A model generated the notes under the pieces. It was not told the DNA's origin, searched no databases, and worked only from the letters and a program-made list of their open reading frames with translations. A stretch of 64,000 bases of DNA. Source: an uncultured Lachnospiraceae bacterium. Its GTDB lineage: Bacteria > Bacillota > Clostridia > Lachnospirales > Lachnospiraceae. Below, in pieces: positions 53,810-61,695 of the stretch (position 1 is its first letter; every line of letters starts with the position of its first letter). The stretch covers positions 1 to 64,000 of the forward strand of contig CAMEJJ010000003.1 in NCBI GenBank assembly GCA_945919795.1, in the 5' to 3' direction. A program made the translations under genes and the position numbers.

Positions 53810-54291
53810 TTCTCTTTTCTGATTTGTGTCCCCGAAAGAATATACAAAAACGCGAATTTATATAGCTTGCAGACCGATTATGCAGACGCTCTGCCACGTT
53901 TCTCACAAAGTTCGCAATCTTTGCGGGATGGCAGTCACCCTTACAGAAATATATATCTTTGCCGCTGCATACTTCGGTTTCCGGCATTTCTAAGCGGCAT
54001 GCTCACAAAGTATATATTAAATGCCCGGTTTCAAAACTCAGACTTCGTCTTCAGACAGTTGAAACCGGGCATTACTTTTTGTTCGCTTATGCCGCTAAGA
54101 AATGCCAGGAAACCTCGTCAAATTTCGCGGGCAAAGATATATAATTTCTGTTAGGGTGAGTGGCTATGTCCCCAAAGTTGCGAATAATAAAAAGTGAGAA
54201 ACGATGGCAGAGATAAAAGTCTGCATCTAAGGTCAAAAGCTATATAAATTCGCGTTTTCTATAATAATTGGATACTAATCAGAAAAGAGAA
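53810..54291. mobile_element. 482-bp nested fold-back (MITE-like) element
   Basis: The ends TTCTCTTTTCTGAT (53810-53823) and ATCAGAAAAGAGAA (54278-54291) are perfect inverted repeats. Pairing continues inward with interruptions: AACGCGAATTTATATAGCTT on the left against its complement at about 54238-54257, then GCAGAC, GTTTCTCAC, TTCGCAA, ATATATCTTTG and CTAAGCGGCATG with matching right-side partners. At the centre is the hairpin at 54020-54073. The inner half matches the element at 63465-63676. No gene or transposase is inside. Confidence 0.85.
54020..54073. repeat. Central hairpin module, copy 1
   Basis: AATGCCCGGTTTCAA and its exact complement TTGAAACCGGGCATT surround CAGACTTCGTCTTC. The same module occurs at 59035-59090 and 63545-63598. 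Confidence 0.9.
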
Positions 54292-54293
54292 TT

Positions 54294-55214
54294 TTATTTA
54301 ACAGCTCCGATGAGTTCTTTGATATCAGAAATCTGATACTGTCTCATGTAATCTTCAATTCCCTGTATCGTTTCAACCGTTGTATAGGGATTGATAAAAT
54401 TCATGGCACCAATACTGACTGCACTGGCTCCTGCCAACAAAAATTCAATGGCATCTTCCGCATTAGAAATACCACCCATGCCGATAATAGGAATCTTAAC
54501 GGCATTTGCTGCCTGATAAACCATCCGGACAGCTACCGGTTTTATCGCCGGACCTGACATTCCGCCTGTCTTGTTAGCCAAAGCAAACGTTCTGCGGTGA
54601 ATATCAATCTTCATACCGGTAATGGTATTAATCATGGAAAGTGCATCCGCACCTGCTGCCTCTGCGGCCTTTGCCATCTCTGTGATATCGGTAACATTAG
54701 GGCTAAGCTTCATGATAACCGGCTGTTTTGCAATTTTTTTGATTTTTGAAGTGATATCAAAAAGTGCATCTGCCTTTTGCCCAAAAGCAATGGCGCCTTC
54801 TTTTACATTGGGACAGGACACATTGATTTCCAGCATGTCTACCGCCTCATCCGATAAACGTTCAACGACATCCAGATAATCTTCCACGCTCTTTCCGCAT
54901 ACATTGACAATAACTTTGGTATCGTACTGCTTTAAAAATTCCAAATCTCTTTTGATAAATACATCGATACCAGGATTTTGCAAACCGATTGCATTCAGCA
55001 TTCCGCCATAAGTTTCCGTAACTCTCGGCGTGGGATTTCCCGGCCACGGTACATTGGCAACTCCTTTTGTCACAACCGCTCCCAACTTATTTAAATCGAC
55101 AAATTCACCATATTCCATGCCGGAGCCAAATGTTCCGGATGCGGTCATAACCGGATTCTTAAAGGTAACACCTGCAATGGTCACTTCTGTATTGATTTTC
55201 ATTAATTCAGCCAT
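54294..55214 (-). CDS. pyrD: Dihydroorotate dehydrogenase 1B, catalytic subunit
   Basis: PyrD oxidises dihydroorotate to orotate and, as the class 1B enzyme, passes electrons through PyrK to NAD+. The 306-aa protein has the FMN-site KNPVMTASGTFG, the catalytic Cys in NVSCPNVKEG typical of class 1, and GMGGISNAEDAIEF near the C-terminus. Its start overlaps the pyrK stop (TAATG). Confidence 0.97.
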   Translation of the reverse strand: MAELMKINTEVTIAGVTFKNPVMTASGTFGSGMEYGEFVDLNKLGAVVTKGVANVPWPGNPTPRVTETYGGMLNAIGLQNPGIDVFIKRDLEFLKQYDTKVIVNVCGKSVEDYLDVVERLSDEAVDMLEINVSCPNVKEGAIAFGQKADALFDITSKIKKIAKQPVIMKLSPNVTDITEMAKAAEAAGADALSMINTITGMKIDIHRRTFALANKTGGMSGPAIKPVAVRMVYQAANAVKIPIIGMGGISNAEDAIEFLLAGASAVSIGAMNFINPYTTVETIQGIEDYMRQYQISDIKELIGAVK

Positions 55215-55999
55215 TATATGTCTACCTCCCTTGCTTCAAATACCGGTCCGTCCGTACAAATTCTTGCATTATTAACCTGTGAATGATGGTCCTTCTTCGT
55301 TGTCTTGCAAACACAGCCCAGACATGCTCCTACTCCGCACGCCATTCTTTCTTCCAATGAAATATAAGCTTCCATATCGTTAGCCTCTGTAAACTTTTTG
55401 ATTGCCCGAAGCATCGGCATCGGACCGCAGGCAAAAATCACATCTGCTGTTAAGCCGTTTTCTTCAATGGCATTCATTACATTTCCTTTGCTTCCGACAC
55501 TGCCATCTTCCGTCGCAATATATACTTTTCCATACTTTGCAAGTTCTTCATCCAAAAACAGATTGGCATCCCGATATCCCACAATTATGATAACTTCGCA
55601 ATTTCCCTGCTCGTGCAAAGTCTTAGCTAACTGAAGCATGGGAGGAATGCCAATTCCTCCTCCCATTAAAAAACAGGTTTTGCCGCTTGCCTTCTCAATC
55701 GGAAATCCATTTCCCAAAGTCCCAAGTATGGAAATCTCTTTTCCTGCATGATATCCGGAAAATTCATTTGTCCCTTTTCCAACCGTGCGGTAAACCACAC
55801 GCAACCGGTTCTGTATCTTGTCTGCCTCACAGATACTGATTGGTCTTGGTAAAAGTGTAGATTTATCATCCGGATAAATATTGATAAACTGACCGGGCTT
55901 TGCGTCCTGTGCAAGGGATGTTTCAATCCACATGTCAAATATACCGGGTGCAATACATGTCTGTTGCTGCACTCTGGCAGTCTCTTTTCTCTTAGCCAT
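55214..55999 (-). CDS. pyrK: Dihydroorotate dehydrogenase electron transfer subunit
   Basis: This 261-aa ferredoxin reductase-type protein binds FAD (LPRPISICEAD near residue 55) and NAD(H) (GGGIGIPPM near 118), and has the [2Fe-2S] cluster Cys set in CGVGACLGCVC and ICTDGP near 222-250. It couples PyrD to the NAD pool. AAGAGGAAAG precedes the ATG. It follows pyrC by about 165 bp and is likely in the same transcript. Confidence 0.96.
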   Translation of the reverse strand: MAKRKETARVQQQTCIAPGIFDMWIETSLAQDAKPGQFINIYPDDKSTLLPRPISICEADKIQNRLRVVYRTVGKGTNEFSGYHAGKEISILGTLGNGFPIEKASGKTCFLMGGGIGIPPMLQLAKTLHEQGNCEVIIIVGYRDANLFLDEELAKYGKVYIATEDGSVGSKGNVMNAIEENGLTADVIFACGPMPMLRAIKKFTEANDMEAYISLEERMACGVGACLGCVCKTTKKDHHSQVNNARICTDGPVFEAREVDI

Positions 56000-56165
56000 T
56001 TGCTTTCCTCTTTCTGTTATTGTTTCTTTCTCTGTTAGTTTTTCTTTTTCTGTTAGTTTTTTCTACTTTCTGTGAAGAATTTTCTTCATGTTATTATTAC
56101 TGTTCGCGTTTTCATTCTTTATCAAAACGCTTTTTCAAAATCTTCGTGCATTTACTATTTATTAA

Positions 56166-57470
56166 TTACAATTCTTTATTCCCCACAGTTTCATTTCTGT
56201 ATACAACATTTCCATTGGTTAATGTCATATGAATTCTGCCATACAAAGTTTGTCCAAGAAATGGAGAGTTCTGTGATTTGGATAAAGATTTTTCATACAC
56301 AAAAGTTTCATCCGGATTAAAAATTACTAAATCAGCAATTTCACCTTCCGCGATTCCCTGCGGTCTAAATCCGTACAACTTGCATGGCCCTACCGTCATT
56401 CTCTCTAATACCTGCATCAGTGTCATATGTCCCGGCTTTACCAGATTGGTTATTGCCAGAGGCAGTGCCATTTCGAGCCCCAAAATCCCACTGGGTGCCG
56501 CTGTAATATCCTTTGCTTTTTCCTCCGCGGCATGAGGTGCATGATCGGTTGCAATGATTTCAATGGTATTGTCCGAAAGCCCCTGTATGATGGCATCTCT
56601 GTCTTCCTTTGTACGAAGTGGCGGATTCATCTTTGCTAATGTACCATAGGTTATGACAGCATCTTCCGTCAGTGAAAAATGATGCGGGGTTGCTTCTGCA
56701 TGGATGTTTGGATACTTCTTTCTGGCCTTGCGAACCAGCTCTACCCCTTCTTTTGTACTGATATGCTGGATATCGATGGTTGCACCGGTTTCTTCCGCCA
56801 GCCGGATATCTCTTTCTATCATGGAGATTTCGGCCATGCGGTCAGAACCGCCGATTGCATAATGTGCACTGGCCTTTCCTTTATTCACACCATTATTGGA
56901 AATATATTGAGGATTTTCTTCATGGAAGCTTAACGGCATATCCATTGACTTGGCTTTTTTCATTGCCTCTCTCACAAAATCCTCATTTAAAAGCGGAATC
57001 CCATCATCGGTAAATCCGACCGCTCCCCGTTCTTTTAATAATTCCATATCTGTTAACTGCTCACCCTTAAGCCCCATACTGACACAGGCGCAGGTTTTTA
57101 CATGTAAATCTGTCTGTTCTCCCTTTTTTATTACATATTGCAGCGTTTCTTCATTGTCTACCACCGGTTTGGTATTTGCCATCAAAACCACGGTTGTGAT
57201 ACCTCCGGCAAGTGCAGCCCGGGCTCCGGAAATAATATCTTCCTTATACGTAAATCCGGGATCTCTGAAATGAACATGTACATCCATAAGTCCCGGCGCA
57301 ATTACACAATCTTTTGCATCCTCAACCTGCGGCTTATTCTCTTTCTCAAATAAAACCGTTTCATCCGGTTTTAATAATTTTACAATCTTTTGATTTTCGA
57401 TCACCAAATCAAGCATTTGATCCTTTCCAGTGACCGGGTCCACAACTCTTCCGTTCTTTATCAATAACAT
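56166..57470 (-). CDS. pyrC: Dihydroorotase
   Basis: PyrC cyclises carbamoyl aspartate to dihydroorotate. This 434-aa type I enzyme has the metal-binding DVHVHFRDPG near residue 63, further ligands in DIQHIST and EATPHHFSL, and the catalytic-loop ATDHAPHAAEEK near 308. AAGGAG precedes the ATG. It is first in the pyrC-pyrK-pyrD group. Confidence 0.97.
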   Translation of the reverse strand: MLLIKNGRVVDPVTGKDQMLDLVIENQKIVKLLKPDETVLFEKENKPQVEDAKDCVIAPGLMDVHVHFRDPGFTYKEDIISGARAALAGGITTVVLMANTKPVVDNEETLQYVIKKGEQTDLHVKTCACVSMGLKGEQLTDMELLKERGAVGFTDDGIPLLNEDFVREAMKKAKSMDMPLSFHEENPQYISNNGVNKGKASAHYAIGGSDRMAEISMIERDIRLAEETGATIDIQHISTKEGVELVRKARKKYPNIHAEATPHHFSLTEDAVITYGTLAKMNPPLRTKEDRDAIIQGLSDNTIEIIATDHAPHAAEEKAKDITAAPSGILGLEMALPLAITNLVKPGHMTLMQVLERMTVGPCKLYGFRPQGIAEGEIADLVIFNPDETFVYEKSLSKSQNSPFLGQTLYGRIHMTLTNGNVVYRNETVGNKEL

Positions 57471-57566
57471 CGGCGTTCTCCTTTTTCCTTACGTCAGACG
57501 TTGTCTTGTGTTGCGGGATTTTGCAAAAAAGCGCATCCCACAACTACAAAAAGTATAGCATTTTGC

Positions 57567-58013
57567 CTAGTCAAAGACAACTGAATAATCCAGGTATTCT
57601 GTCTTTAATACGATGTATGGATAGGAACAGACACCATCGTTTGGAACATCCGGCTCAGGGCCAATCAGACAGGTCTTGGCATAAATCGCATTCTGGGTCA
57701 GATACAGATCTTTTACCGTGATACTGTATCCTCCGCTCTCCTGTTTCCCATATCCCACGCAGATATATAAATATTCTCCATCATTAAAGGTAAATTTAAA
57801 CGGGGTTTCCTTTTTACTTTCAATAATCTGTAATAACTCTTCCGGCAAATTTTCTTTTGCAACCACAGTCAGTTCCAAATCACGCACTTTCTCGGGCCCC
57901 GGTTTTTCTTTGGTACAGCCGGTCAAAAACATACAAAGCAATAAAACCAGCCCTGTCAAAAAATAGCATCTTATCCTGCATCCCGAATGCTTTTTACTGC
58001 AAATATCAGACAT
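57567..58013 (-). CDS. PrcB-like lipoprotein
   Basis: This 148-aa protein has a lipoprotein signal (MFLTGC, lipidated Cys near 33) and a C-terminal domain resembling the PrcB_C domain of the treponemal dentilisin complex: YICVGYGKQESGGYSITV. Such proteins are widespread in Firmicutes without assigned function. The ribosome site is weak (GAGTGAA), and the charged N-terminus of about 12 residues is long for a signal peptide, so a later start cannot be excluded. Confidence 0.75.
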   Translation of the reverse strand: MSDICSKKHSGCRIRCYFLTGLVLLLCMFLTGCTKEKPGPEKVRDLELTVVAKENLPEELLQIIESKKETPFKFTFNDGEYLYICVGYGKQESGGYSITVKDLYLTQNAIYAKTCLIGPEPDVPNDGVCSYPYIVLKTEYLDYSVVFD

Positions 58014-58121
58014 ATTTTTTCATTCACTCAGTTTCTTTTTATTAAAAATATGTAAAAAAGTAACTTCCTATGACCTAAAAACTTGTCTTTATTTTCCATT
58101 TTTTATATAATTATGATACTC

Positions 58122-58176
58122 GGGTCTAAAGGTCATATTTTTCATGCTCGCACGAAAAAGTATGACTTTGAAACCC
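58122..58176. repeat. Imperfect hairpin upstream of plsC
   Basis: GGGTCTAAAGGTCATA on the left pairs with TATGACTTTGAAACCC on the right, with a few mismatches, around a loop containing CATGCTCGCAC. The inner arm is GTCATATTTTTC with GAAAAAGTATGAC. It is followed by GCCC-AATTA-GGGC at about 58196 and two copies of ATTTCGAATG. It may be a terminator, a regulatory leader or a decayed fold-back element. Confidence 0.55.
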
Positions 58177-58288
58177 ACAAAACATGAAAAAGTGCCCAAT
58201 TAGGGCGGATTTCGAATGTTTCTGGGATTTCGAATGATTTTAGATTACGAGAGCATATCATGTATATGGAAGTACGAAAGGGAAAAAA

Positions 58289-59032
58289 ATGTTACGCTTT
58301 ATTATTGTTTTAATCGGTGTTGTGCTGTTTTTAATCATCAGTCTGCCCATTCAGTTTATTCTCTGGATTATCGGGAAATTCAACTACCAACTTAAGGGCA
58401 AAATCTCTCTTGCTATCGTCAGCCAGGCTTTTCGATGTGTCACCTTTGTATCCGGTGTGGATTTAACCGTAATTGGAGAAGAGAATGTTCCCAAAGACAG
58501 ACCCGTGCTTTATATCAGCAATCATCGTAGCTATTATGATATCATCCTAACATATTGTCGCGTTCCCAGAGAAACCGGATATATTGCCAAAGAATCCATG
58601 GCAAAAATTCCTTCATTTTCCCGCTGGATGCGTTACATGCACTGCCTGTTCTTAGACCGCGATAACTTAAAAAAGGGACTTCAGACGATAAAGGATGCCA
58701 TCGAATTAATCAATAATGGCATATCCGTTCATGTTTGTCCGGAAGGAACCCGAAATGAAACCGAAGAACCGGTTTGTGAATTTCATAAGGGAACTTTTAA
58801 AATTGCCGAAAGAACAGGATGCACCATTATTCCGATTACCTTAAACAATTCCGATTCCATTTATGAAAAACAAAGACCGCGTATCGTTCCTTCCAAAGTA
58901 ATTTTGGAATACGGAAAGCCGATTGAAACGGTCAATATGACAAAAGAAGAGAAAAAAGAATTAAGTGAAACGGTCAGACAGGTCATTTTAGAAACTTATT
59001 TAAAAAATCAAAAGTTAGTTGAAGGAAATTAA
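58289..59032 (+). CDS. plsC: 1-acyl-sn-glycerol-3-phosphate acyltransferase
   Basis: PlsC adds the second acyl chain in phosphatidic acid synthesis. The 247-aa protein has an N-terminal membrane helix (residues 2-28), the catalytic NHRSYYDI near residue 73, the substrate-binding FLDRDN near 112, PEGTRNETEE near 150 and IIPITLNNSDS near 180. AAAGGGA precedes the ATG. Confidence 0.94.
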   Translation: MLRFIIVLIGVVLFLIISLPIQFILWIIGKFNYQLKGKISLAIVSQAFRCVTFVSGVDLTVIGEENVPKDRPVLYISNHRSYYDIILTYCRVPRETGYIAKESMAKIPSFSRWMRYMHCLFLDRDNLKKGLQTIKDAIELINNGISVHVCPEGTRNETEEPVCEFHKGTFKIAERTGCTIIPITLNNSDSIYEKQRPRIVPSKVILEYGKPIETVNMTKEEKKELSETVRQVILETYLKNQKLVEGN

Positions 59033-59034
59033 AA

Positions 59035-59090
59035 TAATGCCCGGTTTCAAAACTTAGACTTCGTCTTCGAACAGTTGAAACCGGGCATTA
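59035..59090. repeat. Hairpin module, copy 2, between plsC and murF
   Basis: TAATGCCCGGTTTCAA and its exact complement TTGAAACCGGGCATTA form a perfect 16-bp stem around TTAGACTTCGTCTTCG. It fills the gap between two convergent genes and may serve as their bidirectional terminator. It is the free-standing form of the module inside the larger elements. Confidence 0.92.
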
Positions 59091-59104
59091 TTATTGTTCG
59101 CTTA

Positions 59105-60499
59105 TTATCCTTCTTTTAAAAACGTCAGAATTTCTTTAAATCCCGATCCGTTGGATGCCTTAATTAAAATCGTATCATCCTGTTTTAAAATTCGGTCTGC
59201 CTCCTTCATAAAAGCAGGCTTATCCTTGAAATAGTAAACCGCAGGGCATTCTTTTTCATTCTGAGCTTCCATAGCTCCTTTGGCCGTATATTCAGAAAGC
59301 GAGCCAATGCAGATAACAACATCCAACGCCTTTTGGGACGCATAATTTCCCACATCATAATGCAATTCTTTTTCTTCTTCGCCCAGCTCGAGCATATCAC
59401 CAAGCAAAGCGACCTTTCTCGTATTAGCATATGCTAACAAATCAATTTCCGCTTTCATAGCTTTGGGATTGGCATTATAACAAGAATCGATCAAAGTATA
59501 TTTTGCAGTCTGAATCATCTTGCCTCTGCCATCCATCGCTTCTGCTTTGGAAATCCCTGTGGCAATCTGATTTGCATCCAGTCCTAGCAACTGTCCCACC
59601 AATGCTGCAGCAACCGCATTCATGACCATATGATTTCCCGACAGGGGAACATGTACGTCGAAATCTTCCTTCTTCCCATCAACATCAAGATGTATCCGAC
59701 AGTTGCTTCCATACAACTGTAGATTCTGAATATCCGATGCATACGCATGACAGGGTGTGTTTTCAATCGAAAAGAAATACGGACTGTTGCCATGGACAGC
59801 ACTGATAGAAGAAAGTTTATCATCATCACCGTTTAAAATAACCTTTGCCGAATCATCCATATAATCAAAGCATTCCGTTTTAGCCTTTAAAATTCCATCC
59901 CGCGACTTTAGATTTTCCAAATGACATTGTCCGATATTAGTGATTACCATATAATCGGGTCTGGCAATTTTTGAAAGCCTGCTCATCTCACCAAAATCGC
60001 TGATTCCCATCTCAAGTATGGCAATCTCATGTTCTGTTCCAATTGTAAAAACAGTTAGCGGAAGACCGATTTCATTGTTAAAATTTCCGGCAGTCTTCTG
60101 CACACAATATTTTTGTGAAAGAACCGTCGCTATCATTTCCTTGGTGCTGGTCTTTCCGACACTTCCGGTAATTCCGACAACCGTAACATCGAGTTTTTTC
60201 CGATAGTATTCAGCCAGATCTTTTAATGCCTGCTGTGTATTCTCTACCAAAATATACGGTTCCAAGCCGTTTAGTTTCTGCTCACTGATAACGCAGGCAG
60301 CACCATTTTCCAACACCTGAGGAATAAAGGAATGCCCATCCACACGTTCTCCGACAATGGCAACATATAACCAGTTCTTTTTCATTTTACGGGAATCGGT
60401 GACAACTCCCTCAATATTGACTTTTCCGGCATCCTCGCTCCCAAAGAAAGTACCGTTTACCGCTTTTGCCGCCTCAATACAGCTTAATTCTTTCATCAT
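59105..60499 (-). CDS. murF: UDP-N-acetylmuramoyl-tripeptide--D-alanyl-D-alanine ligase
   Basis: MurF adds D-Ala-D-Ala to the muramoyl tripeptide, the last cytosolic step of peptidoglycan precursor synthesis. The 464-aa protein has the ATP loop GITGSVGKTSTKEM near residue 109, GNFNNEIGLPLTVF, the lysine-bearing SRDGILKAKTECFDY and DSCYNANPKAM. It lies downstream of ddl, which makes its D-Ala-D-Ala substrate, after a 155-bp gap. Confidence 0.97.
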   Translation of the reverse strand: MMKELSCIEAAKAVNGTFFGSEDAGKVNIEGVVTDSRKMKKNWLYVAIVGERVDGHSFIPQVLENGAACVISEQKLNGLEPYILVENTQQALKDLAEYYRKKLDVTVVGITGSVGKTSTKEMIATVLSQKYCVQKTAGNFNNEIGLPLTVFTIGTEHEIAILEMGISDFGEMSRLSKIARPDYMVITNIGQCHLENLKSRDGILKAKTECFDYMDDSAKVILNGDDDKLSSISAVHGNSPYFFSIENTPCHAYASDIQNLQLYGSNCRIHLDVDGKKEDFDVHVPLSGNHMVMNAVAAALVGQLLGLDANQIATGISKAEAMDGRGKMIQTAKYTLIDSCYNANPKAMKAEIDLLAYANTRKVALLGDMLELGEEEKELHYDVGNYASQKALDVVICIGSLSEYTAKGAMEAQNEKECPAVYYFKDKPAFMKEADRILKQDDTILIKASNGSGFKEILTFLKEG

Positions 60500-60654
60500 T
60501 GCGACTTCCCTCTATGATATAAATCCATTTATTTCTAAAATATTTAAAATCTGTTTTAAACAAAACTACTTTGTATGTATTTTGCCTGCCCCATAATACT
60601 CAAATTGCTTCGCGCTCTGTGCTCTCGCAATCCTAAAAATCGTGACCTTATAAT

Positions 60655-61695
60655 CTAGTTTTCATATTTAGCCAATGATAACTCTACAAGCATCTGGCAT
60701 AAATCTTCGTAGCAGATACCAACTGCAGCTGCCTCCTGCGGAATCAAAGATGTAGGTGTCATTCCCGGCAAGGTATTGGCTTCCAAGCAATAAATCTGAT
60801 CATTTTCATCCACCATAAAATCCATGCGGGCATAAACCTTCAGCCTAAGGGCTTTATATGCATCCTCGGCAATTTTCTGAATCTGTTTTGTCAATTCCTC
60901 GCTAATCGGTGCCGGACAGATTTCTTCCGTACTGCCTGCCTGATATTTATTTTTATAATCGTAAAATCCTTCTTTGGGTGCAATCTGGACAATCGGATAG
61001 GCTTTTCCGTCAATCACGACATCTGTAAATTCCCTTCCTTTGATAAACTGCTCAATGACAATTTCATTTTCAAAGGTATAAGCATCTTTTATCGCCGCAT
61101 CCAATTCTTCCTTATTGTTGGTCAGATAAACGCCGACACTCGAACCACCGTGACTGGTCTTTACAACACAGGGGAACGATACATCCGGAATTTTTTCTCC
61201 TTTCTTGATACCAAAGCCAAAAGGCGTCGGAACCTTTGCCTGTACAAATATATCCTTGGTTAAGGCCTTATCCATTGCCAACGTGCTGCTAACATAATCC
61301 GTACCGGTGTATTTTATATTCAACAAGTCAAACGTTGCCTGAATACGTCCGTCTTCGCCGTTCATTCCGTGTAAAGCCAGAAAAACAATATCGGCCATCC
61401 GGCAGATATCCAAAACATTAGGACCGAAAAATCCCATTTCCGGATTTTTACGTTGTGCAATGATTTCACTGACATCCGGATTTATAACAGAAACCGGCTT
61501 GATGCCTTCACTAAAGTCTCTGGGATCGGAAAAGATTCCTGCTTTTTCAGCATCTGTCAAATCAATTCCGAGATAGACATCTAAAAGTACAACCTGATGT
61601 CCTTTTTTCTTTAATGCTTTGTATACTCCTGTTCCGGAAACCAGTGAAACATCTCTTTCCGTACTGGTTCCGCCTGCCAAAACAACAATTTTCAT
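60655..61695 (-). CDS. ddl: D-alanine--D-alanine ligase
   Basis: Ddl joins two D-alanines with ATP. This 346-aa ATP-grasp enzyme has LAGGTSTERDVSL at the N-terminus, HGMNGEDGRIQ near 109, VVKTSHGGSSVGV near 176, and the metal- and ligand-binding EANTLPGMTPTSLIP near 312. The Tyr expected in the omega loop (YDYKNKYQAGST) is that of normal D-Ala ligases rather than D-lactate ligases. It starts 1 base after the stop of the GH9-like gene (TAAATG). Confidence 0.96.
   Translation of the reverse strand: MKIVVLAGGTSTERDVSLVSGTGVYKALKKKGHQVVLLDVYLGIDLTDAEKAGIFSDPRDFSEGIKPVSVINPDVSEIIAQRKNPEMGFFGPNVLDICRMADIVFLALHGMNGEDGRIQATFDLLNIKYTGTDYVSSTLAMDKALTKDIFVQAKVPTPFGFGIKKGEKIPDVSFPCVVKTSHGGSSVGVYLTNNKEELDAAIKDAYTFENEIVIEQFIKGREFTDVVIDGKAYPIVQIAPKEGFYDYKNKYQAGSTEEICPAPISEELTKQIQKIAEDAYKALRLKVYARMDFMVDENDQIYCLEANTLPGMTPTSLIPQEAAAVGICYEDLCQMLVELSLAKYEN

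Larger units (their letters stand above)
53735..54293. other. Gap filled by a long fold-back element
   Basis: Apart from about 75 bp next to the SipL-like gene, which contains its upstream region, the gap consists of the 482-bp element at 53810-54291. The element ends 2 bp from the pyrD stop codon. Confidence 0.8.

Noticed and set aside
53867-54154. Frames of 60-95 codons inside the fold-back element
   Set aside because: They run through the palindrome arms, have no ribosome site, and resemble the frames in the other copies only because the DNA is repeated.
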